DNA of 64,000 nucleotides, taken from NCBI RefSeq assembly GCF_003666685.1, contig NZ_RCIZ01000002.1:392501-456500 (forward strand). The letters run 5' to 3'. Every line of letters begins with the position of its first letter. Position 1 is the first letter of the stretch. A program made the position numbers and the translations under genes. The notes under the pieces are model-generated. The model was not told the DNA's origin, did not search any database, and saw only the letters and a list, made by a program, of their open reading frames with translations. This DNA is from Mesorhizobium sp. YM1C-6-2. GTDB lineage: Bacteria > Pseudomonadota > Alphaproteobacteria > Rhizobiales > Rhizobiaceae. This document shows, piece by piece, positions 46,161 to 54,595 of this stretch.

Positions 46161-47222
46161 CTAGGACAGCCAGCGGTCCAGATTGGCCTTCACGAATTCG
46201 TCGTCGGCCAGGTCGGCATGAACCTGGTACACCCGGTCAATGGCCTCCGATTGACCGGGGCTCAGCGTCTCGTTCGGATTGAGGCACCAGATGCCTTCCA
46301 GGAGCCCTTGCCGGCGCAGCACCTCGTGACAGCCGGCGATGCAGCCATGGAAGTCGTTGGCGACGTCGAAGAAGGCTGCGTTGCAGTCGGTCACGCGCGC
46401 ATCGAGCGCCAGGATGTCGTTGGGGATGGCGCCGGCCTCGACAGCCGCGCGAATACGCTGGTGAAGTTCGACCGCGCCTCGCGTCCATACCGACCAGTGG
46501 CCAAGCAGCCCGCCGCGGAAGCGCACGTCGACGGAGGTTCCGTCGCGCGGGATGGAGAACGGGAGCGCCAGGTCGAGCACGATATGATCGTCGTTGCCGG
46601 TATAGAGTGTGATGCGGTCCTCCGCGCGCGCTTCCACCAGTCCGCGCAGCACGTCTATCGTCCGGTAGCGGTTGAAGGGCGCGGCCTTGATCGCCACGAC
46701 ATTTTCGATTTCGCAGAACTCTCTCCAGAAGGTGGCGTCGAGACTAACGCCGCCGACCGCGGGCTGCAGGTAGAAGCCGACCAGCGGAATTTCGTCCGCC
46801 ACGCGGCGGCAGTGCTCGATGATCTCCTCCTGCGAGGCGCCCTTGAAGGCGGCGAGGCTGAGCAAGCCGGCATGATAGCCGTGGTCGACGGCGATACGCG
46901 CCTCCCGCACCGCCTGTTCCGTGCGCCCGACGACGCCGGCGATCATGACCAGCGGCCGATCGGTCCATTCCCGCGCCGACTGCATCGCCAGCGACAGCAC
47001 CGGCTCGTAGAGGCCGACGTCGCGGATTTCGAACTGGGTGGTGTGGACGCCGACGGCCAGCCCGCCTACGCCGGCATCGATATAGTACCGCGTCAGCGCC
47101 TTTTGGCGCCGTGCGTCGAATTGCCGGTCTGCGGTCAGGGCAAGCGGTTGGGCGGGAATGACGCAGCCTTGGCGCAGCAGGGCCATGACTTCAGCAGGCA
47201 GATCGTCGCGATGAAGGCCCAT
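46161..47222 (-). CDS. DapA-family aldolase/lyase (dihydrodipicolinate synthase-like)
   Basis: 353 residues from the ATG ending at 47222 (GGAG 7 bp upstream). It is a class I (beta/alpha)8 lyase of the DapA/NanA group: the Schiff-base lysine is Lys179 in VVAIKAAPFN and the catalytic tyrosine Tyr151 in VGFYLQPAV. YIDAGVGGLAVGVHTTQFE replaces the usual GTTGE block, and the protein is about 50 residues longer than DapA, so it is not lysine biosynthesis. It probably cleaves or dehydrates a 2-keto-3-deoxy-type acid. An operator copy lies about 85 bp upstream. Confidence 0.86.
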   Translation of the reverse strand: MGLHRDDLPAEVMALLRQGCVIPAQPLALTADRQFDARRQKALTRYYIDAGVGGLAVGVHTTQFEIRDVGLYEPVLSLAMQSAREWTDRPLVMIAGVVGRTEQAVREARIAVDHGYHAGLLSLAAFKGASQEEIIEHCRRVADEIPLVGFYLQPAVGGVSLDATFWREFCEIENVVAIKAAPFNRYRTIDVLRGLVEARAEDRITLYTGNDDHIVLDLALPFSIPRDGTSVDVRFRGGLLGHWSVWTRGAVELHQRIRAAVEAGAIPNDILALDARVTDCNAAFFDVANDFHGCIAGCHEVLRRQGLLEGIWCLNPNETLSPGQSEAIDRVYQVHADLADDEFVKANLDRWLS

Positions 47223-47305
47223 TCTCGTCTCCAGCAATCGTCATGGCTGCCGGCGCCAGAGCAGGCGCCCGCGATCAGCGGACGATAGCAAAGGAATGGC
47301 AGTTG

Positions 47306-47992
47306 TCAACCAACTGGTTGGTTTCTTTGTAGCGCCGTCAGGACGAACTCGATCACATGCTTGCGCCGCTGCGCGATCGCCGCCGGCGCGCCGAGCTTCT
47401 TGCCGAAGATCGCCGACAGGGTCGGGTTGTTGGAAAAGTAGAAGTAGGAAATGCCGGCGATCGAGATGTAGACGTTGATCGGGTCCATGTCGTCGCGGAA
47501 GGTGCCTTCGGCCGCGCCGCGCTTCAGCGTCTCGGTCAGGAGGTCCACCAGGGGCCAGTGCATTTCCGTCAGCTGGTCGGATTTCTTGGCGTGCGGCGCG
47601 CCTTGCGCGTTCTCGTCGTTGACCAGCCGGATGAATTCGGGATGCTCGACGAGATAGTCGAAGGAGAAGCCCACCAGCGTCCGCATCGCCTCGAGCGGCG
47701 TCAGGTTGCCGAGATCAAGCGCCTTTTCCTTGGCCCGGATCTCCGAATAGACGGCCTCCAGAGCGATGCGGTACAGGTCGTCCTTGTTGCCGAAATGGTG
47801 ATAGAGCAACTGCTTGTTCACCCCGGCCCGGTTGGCGATCTCGTCGACGCGCGCGCCGGCAAAGCCCTTGTCTGCAAATTCGCTGATCGCGGTCGAGAGC
47901 AGTGCGGCTCGCGTTGCCGCCGCGTCGCGCGGCTTTGGTTTGCGGGCTGGTGTGCTTTCGCCCGCTGTCACTTTCGCCGTCCGCTGGCTCAT
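47306..47992 (-). CDS. TetR/AcrR family regulator of the catabolic regulon
   Basis: 228 residues from the ATG ending at 47992, 8 bp after AGGAGG. A basic extension is followed by the TetR helix-turn-helix: AAATRAALLSTAISEFADKG, ARVDEIANRAGVNKQLLYHH and FGNKDDLYRIALEAVY. The C-terminal ligand domain resembles RutR-like and TetR_C_ proteins (HPEFIRLVNDENAQG). The final codons AAC CAA CCA GTT GGT TGA are themselves a copy of the regulon's inverted repeat. It is divergent from the sugar ABC operon and is the only regulator among the units that carry the repeat. Confidence 0.9.
   Translation of the reverse strand: MSQRTAKVTAGESTPARKPKPRDAAATRAALLSTAISEFADKGFAGARVDEIANRAGVNKQLLYHHFGNKDDLYRIALEAVYSEIRAKEKALDLGNLTPLEAMRTLVGFSFDYLVEHPEFIRLVNDENAQGAPHAKKSDQLTEMHWPLVDLLTETLKRGAAEGTFRDDMDPINVYISIAGISYFYFSNNPTLSAIFGKKLGAPAAIAQRRKHVIEFVLTALQRNQPVG
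47308..47323. promoter_or_regulatory. TetR-regulon operator within the 3' end of the tetR gene
   Basis: AACCAACTGGTTGGTT: 7-bp arms AACCAAC and GTTGGTT around TG, 15 of 16 positions matching the palindrome at 57718. It covers the last codons of the regulator gene and lies 86-101 bp upstream of the DapA-family gene that it probably controls. Confidence 0.75.
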
Positions 47993-48111
47993 CGGCCGTG
48001 CCTCCTGAGTACCCTGCCAATCTGCCACATCCGTGCAGAAATCAGCACGAGAGCACGGCGCGCGTCCAGAGGGACTGCGATGTATATTGACCGGTCACCG
48101 AGTCTCGTGAT

Positions 48112-48127
48112 AACCAACTACTTAGTT
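48112..48127. promoter_or_regulatory. TetR-regulon operator in the tetR/permease divergent region
   Basis: AACCAACTACTTAGTT matches the consensus at 14 of 16 positions. It lies 120 bp from the tetR start and 15 bp before the first permease ATG of the sugar-type ABC operon, and could control both directions. Confidence 0.7.
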
Positions 48128-48141
48128 ACTTTTGGGATGGA

Positions 48142-49098
48142 ATGCAAATGCGGCCTTTGCAGGCTACCGCGTTGGCTTGCCAGAGGCTTCCCCGGATATA
48201 CTGGGCGCTGTTTCTGCTGGTGTTGGCTGGCCTTGTCAGTACGCCGCAATTCGGCACCGCCGCCAATCTCGCCAACGTGCTTGAGCAGTCGGCGACGCTC
48301 GCCATCCTCGCGCTTGGCCAGGCGGCGGTGATTGCCGGCGGCATGATCGATCTTTCGGTTGGGCAACTGGTTGGTCTCATCACGGTTGTCGCCTGCATGC
48401 TGTTCGAGGCGTATCCCGCCATGAGCCTGCCCATCATCGCCGTTTGTCTTGGTCTCGCAGCATTCGTCGGCCTGGTCAACGGCGAGCTGGTCAACCGCCT
48501 GCGCATGTCGCCGCTGATCCTTACCTTCGGCATGCTGAGCATCCTGCAGGGTGCCATATTCATGCTGACCGACCGCAGCGTGGGCCAGGCCCCGCCTGTC
48601 ATGACCTTCCTCGCCAATGGCCGCATTGCCGGCATTCCCGCATCCCTGCTGCTCGTGGCCGCGATCGCCGTCGGAGCCTGGTATCTCTTGCAGCGCTCGG
48701 TCTTCGGCTGGCACCTGCTTGCGATCGGCAACAGCGCGGAATCGGCCCGCAAGGCGGGGCTGAACCTGGCCTCGCGGACCCGCACGGCCTTCGTCCTTTC
48801 TGGTCTGTGCGCAGGCATTGCCGGCCTGCTCGTCGCCGGCCGTCTCGGCACGGGTTTCCCGAATGCGGGCAGCGGCCTGGAACTCGACTCGATCGTCGCG
48901 GTCGTTCTCGGCGGCACTTTGCTGAAAGGCGGCAGGGTGAGCGTGGCGGGCATTCTGGGCGCGGTGCTCTTTCTCGGCGTGCTCAGCAACATACTCAACC
49001 TGCTTCAGGTCCCGGCCTTCACCCAGATCGTGGTGAAGGGGCTGATCGTCATCGCCGCCATCCTGGTCGACCGCCCACGCGAGGCGGCAGCGGCATGA
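48142..49098 (+). CDS. Sugar ABC transporter permease (RbsC type)
   Basis: A 318-residue permease; the ATG at 48148 is an alternative. Marks are LGQAAVIAGGMIDLSVGQLVGL (DLS-G motif), LRMSPLILTFGMLSILQG, and LDSIVAVVLGGTLLKGGRVSVAG. It overlaps the second permease by 4 bp (ATGA). An operator copy lies just upstream, so it heads the operon 48142-52676. Gene order (permease, permease, binding protein, ATPase) is unusual compared with the binding-protein-first operon at 19015. Confidence 0.9.
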   Translation: MQMRPLQATALACQRLPRIYWALFLLVLAGLVSTPQFGTAANLANVLEQSATLAILALGQAAVIAGGMIDLSVGQLVGLITVVACMLFEAYPAMSLPIIAVCLGLAAFVGLVNGELVNRLRMSPLILTFGMLSILQGAIFMLTDRSVGQAPPVMTFLANGRIAGIPASLLLVAAIAVGAWYLLQRSVFGWHLLAIGNSAESARKAGLNLASRTRTAFVLSGLCAGIAGLLVAGRLGTGFPNAGSGLELDSIVAVVLGGTLLKGGRVSVAGILGAVLFLGVLSNILNLLQVPAFTQIVVKGLIVIAAILVDRPREAAAA

Positions 49099-50081
49099 CG
49101 ACGTCGGTGCAATCCTTCCCGCGCACGCTGCGCCTGCCATCGCTCGACAGGGCCGCGGTGTGGATCGTGCTCGTCGTGCTGGTTCTGCTGGCCGGGCTCG
49201 TCTCGGATGCCTTTTTCAAGCTGAACTACCTCACCAACCTCGTCCGGCAGGCGGCGCCCGTGGGCATCACGGCGGTCGGGGTCACGTTCGTGATGCTGCT
49301 GCGCGGCGTCGACCTTTCGGTGGGCGCGATCGTCTCGATGAGCGCGGTGGTGTGCGCGCTCGTCATGGGCGGCAAGGTCGATAATCTGTGGCTCGGCATT
49401 GCAGCCGCAATTGCCTGCGGCAGCGCCGTCGGCCTCGCCAACGGCCTGCTGATCGCCTACGGCAAGGGTTCCGCCTTCATCCTGACGCTCGGCATGTCGA
49501 TCGTAGTCTACGGCCTGGTGCAGATGGGCACGGGCGGCACGGCCCGCGGCATCGTTTCGCCCGGCTTCCGCGAGACGCTCAACGGTCGCATCGGCGGGGT
49601 GCTGCCGGTGCTGGTGATCTGCCTTCTGCTTGCCGTGGCGGTCGGCATCTTCTTGCAGTCGCGCACCCGCTTCGGGCGCAATGCCTATCTGATCGGCGCC
49701 AATCCGGACGCGGCGCGGCTGGCCGGCCTGCCGGTCAGCCGGGTGACCGTCGTCGCCTATATGGTGTCGGGTTTCTTCGCCGCGCTCGGCGGCCTTGCGC
49801 TGCTGGCCCGCACCGGCGTGTCGGGCACCAACCCCGGCGCCGGCATGGAGTTCGACGTGCTGGCTGCCGTCGTGCTTGGCGGCACCACCTTTTCGGGCGG
49901 GCGCGGCGGCGTCGGCGGCACTTTCGCCGGCGTCTTGGTGCTGATCATCGCGCTCAATCTCGCCAATGTCGCCGGGCTGCCCTTCGCGGCGCAGCTCGCG
50001 GTCAAGGGCGCCATCATCATCGCCGCCTCGGCCGCCTATTCGTGGATAGGTCGGCGCGGCGGTGGTCTCGGTCGGGAGTAA
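49095..50081 (+). CDS. Sugar ABC transporter permease, second subunit (RbsC type)
   Basis: A 328-residue permease. It has VGVTFVMLLRGVDLSVGAIV, LIAYGKGSAFILTLGMSIVVYG and the C-terminal FDVLAAVVLGGTTFSGGRGG. About nine hydrophobic helices are visible. It pairs with the preceding permease. A GTCGGGAGTAATC stretch and GGGAG ribosome site lead into the binding-protein gene. Confidence 0.9.
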   Translation: MTTSVQSFPRTLRLPSLDRAAVWIVLVVLVLLAGLVSDAFFKLNYLTNLVRQAAPVGITAVGVTFVMLLRGVDLSVGAIVSMSAVVCALVMGGKVDNLWLGIAAAIACGSAVGLANGLLIAYGKGSAFILTLGMSIVVYGLVQMGTGGTARGIVSPGFRETLNGRIGGVLPVLVICLLLAVAVGIFLQSRTRFGRNAYLIGANPDAARLAGLPVSRVTVVAYMVSGFFAALGGLALLARTGVSGTNPGAGMEFDVLAAVVLGGTTFSGGRGGVGGTFAGVLVLIIALNLANVAGLPFAAQLAVKGAIIIAASAAYSWIGRRGGGLGRE

Positions 50082-50102
50082 TCAACAATGGGAGTAGAAA
50101 AA

Positions 50103-51173
50103 ATGCGCCAGCTCATCAAGCCGGTCATCGCCGCGGGCGTGATCGGGACGTTTCTGACCTGCGGCTCCATGGCCCAGGAGCTCGATCTCACCAAGAAGGA
50201 AACCTATGACCAGATCATGGGTTGGGCGAACGAGCCGCTCGACACGTCGGCCTTCAAGAAGGACGGAGACCTGCGGATCGGCGTCGCCGCCGGCTATCTC
50301 AGCAACGCCTGGATCAACTTCACCGCGCAGTCCATCAAGTACGAAGCCTCCCTGCATCCGGAGATCAAGGAGATCAAGGTCACCGATGCCGCCTTCAACC
50401 CGAGCAAGCAGGCCGCCGACATCGACGACCTGCTGACCAGCGGCGTCGACGCCATCCTGTTCTGGCCGGTGGACGAGAAGGCCATCCTTCCTGTGCTCAA
50501 GAAGGCGCATGACCAGGGCGTCGCCACGATCAACATCGGCTACAACTTCATGCGCGACCCCTCGGTCACGTCCAACGCCTATGTGAACCAGTGGAGCTAC
50601 ACAGAGCAGGTCGTGGACGAGTTCATCAAGTCGCTGGACGGCAAGGGCAAGGTGTTCGCCATGCTGCCGATCGCCGGCTCCTCGGCCGCCGTGGTCCAGC
50701 TCGCCGTGCTGCAGGACGCGTTGAAGAGCCATCCGGACATCGAGCTTATCAGCACCGAATATGGCGACTGGGACCGCGCCAAGGCCAAGCAGCTGACGGA
50801 AAACCTGCTGCAGCGCTTCCCGCAGATCGACGGCGCGTTCTCGCCCGCCGGCCAGATGTCGATGGGCATCTACGAAGCGTTCGACGAGTCCGGCCGCCTG
50901 GAAGAGCTCACGCTGTCGCCTGGCGATGACTACAATGGCTGGACCAAGCTCGTCGCCAAGGAAGGCAAGTGGGGCTCCGTCACCAGTGGCCTGGAAGTCG
51001 GGCGCGAGGCCGTCAAGCAGGCGGTCAAGATCCTGACCGGGCAGCCGACCACCACCGCGGTTGTCGTCCCCACTCGCTATCTCGATCCGGCCGAAGCCGC
51101 CAAGCTCAACGAGGCAGATCGTCCGGACGACTGGTTCAAGACGGACCTGCCGGCCGAGTTTCTGCCGCAGTAA
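50103..51173 (+). CDS. Sugar-type ABC transporter substrate-binding protein
   Basis: About 356 residues from ATG 50103, which has GGGAG 8 bp upstream; the ATG at 50088 would place residues before the signal. The signal peptide is LIKPVIAAGVIGTFLTCGSMAQ. The peripla_BP_4 fold shows in LRIGVAAGYLSNAWINFTAQS, ADIDDLLTSGVDAILFWPVD, HDQGVATINIGYNF and GAFSPAGQMSMGIYEAFDE. FWPVD and aromatic residues in the hinge suggest a binding pocket unlike typical ribose binders. Ligand unknown. Confidence 0.88.
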   Translation: MRQLIKPVIAAGVIGTFLTCGSMAQELDLTKKETYDQIMGWANEPLDTSAFKKDGDLRIGVAAGYLSNAWINFTAQSIKYEASLHPEIKEIKVTDAAFNPSKQAADIDDLLTSGVDAILFWPVDEKAILPVLKKAHDQGVATINIGYNFMRDPSVTSNAYVNQWSYTEQVVDEFIKSLDGKGKVFAMLPIAGSSAAVVQLAVLQDALKSHPDIELISTEYGDWDRAKAKQLTENLLQRFPQIDGAFSPAGQMSMGIYEAFDESGRLEELTLSPGDDYNGWTKLVAKEGKWGSVTSGLEVGREAVKQAVKILTGQPTTTAVVVPTRYLDPAEAAKLNEADRPDDWFKTDLPAEFLPQ

Positions 51174-51179
51174 GTGGTA

Positions 51180-52676
51180 ATGACCATGCCGCTCCTGCAG
51201 ACACGAGCGCTGACCCGCCGCTTTCCCGGTGTGGTGGCGCTCGCCAATGTGGACTTCGCCGCCGACGGCGGCGAGGTCCATGCTGTATGCGGCGCCAACG
51301 GGGCCGGCAAATCCACCCTGATGAACGTGCTTTCGGGGACCATCCTCCCGAGTTCCGGCAGCGTCTCCGTCGCCGGGCAGGAGGTGTCCTTTGCATCGCC
51401 GGCGGACGCACGCGCCGCCGGCGTCTCCATCGTCTACCAGGAGTTCAGTTCGATCCCCGAACTGACCGTGGCCGACAACATCTATCTCGGCCGCGAGTTT
51501 CACGGCCCGCTGCATACGGTCGACCGTCGTGCGGCTGTCCGCGCCGCTGGCGTGTTGCTGGAGCGGCATGGCATCGCGCTTGACGCCAATGCCATGGTCG
51601 GCTCGCTCGGCGTCGCCGACCGGCAGCTCGTCGAACTTGCACGCGCGCTGTCTACCGACGCCCGCATCCTGATCCTGGACGAGCCGACGGCGGTCCTCTC
51701 GATCGCCGAGCAGGAGAAGCTGTTCGGCGTCATCCGCAGCCTTCGCGAGAAGGGCCTGCTCGTCCTCTACATCTCGCATCGGCTGGAAGAAATCTTCGAG
51801 ATCGCCGACAGGGTCTCGGTCATGCGTGACGGGGCCCTGGTCGCGACCCGCGCCAAGGCGGATCTGACGGAGACCGAGCTGGTGCGGCTGATGACCGGTC
51901 GCGAGGTGTCGGCGCCGCATCCGCCGGAGCCGATCCCTGCTGGCAGCCGAACGGTACTGACGCTGTCCGGCCTCGCCACCGACGGCAGCGCTGTCGAACT
52001 CAGGCAGGGCGAGATACTCGGCCTTGCCGGTCTGGTCGGCGCCGGCCGCACCTCGATTGCACATCGCATCGTCGGCCTGCGCCCGCGCAGCGGCTTCACC
52101 GCCGCGCTCGATGGGGCGCCGCTGCCTGACGATCCGGCCCGCGTGCTGGAAGCCGGCGTGGTCTACATGACCGAGGATCGCAAGCGCGACGGCATCTTCG
52201 GGCCGCTGGCCATCACCAGCAACGCCACGGCAGCCGCGCTGAAGCGCTTTTCCTCCGCTGGGTTCCTGCGGCTTCGCCGCGAGCGCGCGGCAGCCGGCGA
52301 GATGTTGCGCGGCCTTCGGCTCGTCGCGGCCTCGCTGGACACGCCCATCGCCTCTCTGTCGGGCGGCAATCAGCAGAAGGTGCTGTTTGCGCGCGCGCTG
52401 ATGACGGCGCCCCGCGTGCTGATCTGCGACGAGCCGACCCGCGGCGTCGATGTCGGAGCCAAGGAAGAAATCTACGGCGTGCTGCGGCGTCTGGCGGGGG
52501 AGGGCGTCGCCATCATCGTCATCTCGTCGGAGCTCAACGAGGTGCTGGCGCTCAGCCACCGCATCGCGGTCGTGCGCGATGGCCGCATCACCGCGACGAT
52601 GGACAATGCCGGGCTGGATGAGCACTCCCTGACAGTCGCTGCGACCGGCGTCGCGCTGCGGTCCGCCCAGGGGTAG
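51180..52676 (+). CDS. Sugar ABC transporter ATP-binding protein (RbsA type, two NBDs)
   Basis: About 498 residues from ATG 51180 (ATG 51186 possible). The first domain has Walker A GANGAGKST, signature LGVADRQLVELARAL and Walker B ILILDEPTAVLS. The second has a lysine-less Walker A (GLAGLVGAGRTSIAH), signature [15 protein letters not shown] and Walker B LICDEPTRGVDVG, as normal for the family. It ends the four-gene transporter operon; its stop lies 10 bp from the convergent acetyltransferase stop. Confidence 0.92.
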   Translation: MTMPLLQTRALTRRFPGVVALANVDFAADGGEVHAVCGANGAGKSTLMNVLSGTILPSSGSVSVAGQEVSFASPADARAAGVSIVYQEFSSIPELTVADNIYLGREFHGPLHTVDRRAAVRAAGVLLERHGIALDANAMVGSLGVADRQLVELARALSTDARILILDEPTAVLSIAEQEKLFGVIRSLREKGLLVLYISHRLEEIFEIADRVSVMRDGALVATRAKADLTETELVRLMTGREVSAPHPPEPIPAGSRTVLTLSGLATDGSAVELRQGEILGLAGLVGAGRTSIAHRIVGLRPRSGFTAALDGAPLPDDPARVLEAGVVYMTEDRKRDGIFGPLAITSNATAAALKRFSSAGFLRLRRERAAAGEMLRGLRLVAASLDTPIASLSGGNQQKVLFARALMTAPRVLICDEPTRGVDVGAKEEIYGVLRRLAGEGVAIIVISSELNEVLALSHRIAVVRDGRITATMDNAGLDEHSLTVAATGVALRSAQG

Positions 52677-52686
52677 GTTCGGTCGT

Positions 52687-53511
52687 TCAGCCGAATTCCG
52701 GGCCGGCGGCGACCATCACGTCGGAAACTATGCCGGGCAGGTCGTTGCGGTCGAGTACCATCCGCTCGAACGTGCGGAACGCCTCGAATCCGTGCTTCTC
52801 CAGCACCGGGTGAAGCCCTTCGCCGGCGTCGAGCACGTCGAGGATGATCGGCCCCGAGACATGGCTGAACGCCAGTTCCAGCAATTCGCGCGCTTCCACC
52901 GGCGAGGCGCAGACCAAGGGGCCGATCTGCGTGGCGCGGCGCCCTTGGCGTAGCAGGACGAATGACCTGGAATTGCCGAGGACGAGCGTTCCCGGGCGGT
53001 TGAGGAAGTCGTTGAGCAGGAAGCCGCGATCGCCTCCGAAGGCCTCGCGGTCCCGCTGCAGGATCGCGCTGCGGTCGGGTTGGATCGCCGCTTCGCGGTT
53101 CCGGCTTTCGGTTCCCATGCCGCGCCAGCGCGCCATGCGGCAGCGCGTGCGGAAGCCGAGCTGGGAATAGACCAGCGCGCCTTCGGGCGTCGCGTCGAGC
53201 AGCGACGCCGCGCCGTGCCGGCGCATCGCCTCGATACAGCGGTCCATGAGGCGGCTGGCGAGGCCCCTGCGCCTGCTGTCGGCAGTCACCAGGACCATGG
53301 AAATCCAGCCGAAGCCGCCCGCAAAGGGCAGGATGGCTGCCGAGGCGACAAGGCGTCCGTCGGTCCGCACGCCGTAGCATTCGCCGGGCGACATGAAGAG
53401 CGCCCAGTCTTCGGCGATCTGATTCCACCGTGCCTCGTCGGAAAGCAGAAGGGCGTCGTCGATGTCGGCGACGCCCAGGATCACGCTCGGCGAAGCGTCA
53501 GTAGGCCCCAC
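52687..53511 (-). CDS. GNAT family N-acetyltransferase
   Basis: 274 residues from a GTG start ending at 53511 with GAGG 6 bp upstream. The GNAT core is visible: YGVRTDGRLVASAAILPFAGGFGWISMVLVTADSRRRGLASRLMDRC, where RRRGLASRLM is the acetyl-CoA-binding Q/RxxGxG/A motif. A C-terminal half (RSFVLLRQGRRATQIGPLVCA and GLHPVLEKHGFEAFRTFERM) resembles the DUF1868-like or second GNAT-like domain of the YitI-type proteins. Substrate unknown. It is the last gene of the operon starting at the GMC gene and overlaps the SDR gene by 14 bp. Confidence 0.82.
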   Translation of the reverse strand: MGPTDASPSVILGVADIDDALLLSDEARWNQIAEDWALFMSPGECYGVRTDGRLVASAAILPFAGGFGWISMVLVTADSRRRGLASRLMDRCIEAMRRHGAASLLDATPEGALVYSQLGFRTRCRMARWRGMGTESRNREAAIQPDRSAILQRDREAFGGDRGFLLNDFLNRPGTLVLGNSRSFVLLRQGRRATQIGPLVCASPVEARELLELAFSHVSGPIILDVLDAGEGLHPVLEKHGFEAFRTFERMVLDRNDLPGIVSDVMVAAGPEFG

Positions 53512-54532
53512 TACGAACCTCGAACTTGGTGGGCTTCCCGAGGCTCCTGCGCCCCGCCGCGACCCAGTCGGCCACCCAGCCGATCATGGTCAGCGTGGAG
53601 ACGGACGGATAGCCGAACAGCTGCGCGGCGCGCGCCGTGTTGGTGAGCCAGGAGCGTTCGGCCTCGACGCCGATGATCTCAGGTTCGATATCGAGGCGGC
53701 GGCCGAGTTCCTGCGCCAGCCAGCGCACCGACAGGATTTCCGGACCGCTGACATTCAGCGGCATCGGCGGCGAGGCGCAATGCGCCAGGCTGCGCAATGC
53801 CTGTGCGCACGCATCGCCCTGCCAGATGATGTTGACGTGGCCCATCGACACGTCGATGGGCTTGCGGTCGATGATCTTCTGGGCGAGGTCGTGCAGCACG
53901 CCATAGCGCAGGTCGATCGCGTAGTTCAGCCGGAACAGCACGCCGGGCGTGCCGTAGAGCTTGGAATAGTGCTGGAACATGCGTTCGCGGCCGAGGCAGG
54001 TAATGGCGTATTCGCCGGGAGGCTCGGGCGTCACGTCCTCCGAGCTGCCGCCCTCGCGCACCTCCGCGAAGGGATAGACGCAGCCGGTCGAGAAGGCGAC
54101 GATGCGCGAGTCGCGGAACGTCTCTGCGACGATGGCTGGAACCTGCACGTTCATCGCCCAGGTCTGGCCGGGATCGGACTGGGCTCCGAACTTGAAGCCC
54201 GCCATGAACACGATGTTCTCGATGCGCGGCAAGGCCCGCACCGCTTCCGCGTCGAGAAGATCGCATACGATCGTGTCGATCCCTTCCGTTTCCAGCTCCT
54301 CGCGCAGGCCGCTCGATGAGAAACGGGCCACGGCCACGATGCGCTTCTCGGGGGCGGCGCGCCGCGCCATGCGGGCCAGCGTCGGGCCCATCTTGCCGCC
54401 GACGCCGAGGATCATGATGTCGCCCGGCACCCGCGCTAGGTCCTGCACCAGGCCGGGGGAGGGCGTCGACATGATGTCCTCGAGCAACGCTTCGCTCTCG
54501 ATGGATGTTGGAAACCCGTCGTTAGGGGACAT
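53498..54532 (-). CDS. Atypical NAD-dependent epimerase/dehydratase-like protein
   Basis: A 344-residue extended-SDR-like protein. The nucleotide-binding motif is degenerate (IMILGVGGKMGPTLARMARR), followed by a strand-acid region and the phrase FMAGFKFGAQSDPGQTWAMN. The segment aligned with YxxxK reads YAITCLGRERMF, so the catalytic lysine is replaced. AFSTGCVYPF keeps the serine/threonine strand. SGPEILSVRWLAQELGRRL is typical of the C-terminal part. It may bind NAD without standard epimerase chemistry. An upstream AGGA ribosome site fits the ATG ending at 54532. Confidence 0.78.
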   Translation of the reverse strand: MSPNDGFPTSIESEALLEDIMSTPSPGLVQDLARVPGDIMILGVGGKMGPTLARMARRAAPEKRIVAVARFSSSGLREELETEGIDTIVCDLLDAEAVRALPRIENIVFMAGFKFGAQSDPGQTWAMNVQVPAIVAETFRDSRIVAFSTGCVYPFAEVREGGSSEDVTPEPPGEYAITCLGRERMFQHYSKLYGTPGVLFRLNYAIDLRYGVLHDLAQKIIDRKPIDVSMGHVNIIWQGDACAQALRSLAHCASPPMPLNVSGPEILSVRWLAQELGRRLDIEPEIIGVEAERSWLTNTARAAQLFGYPSVSTLTMIGWVADWVAAGRRSLGKPTKFEVRSGAY

Positions 54533-54595
54533 GATTCAAATCCTGCATTTCATGGTTGGCGAGGCCGGCGCAGATGGCTGCGCCGGCCTGCGGAG

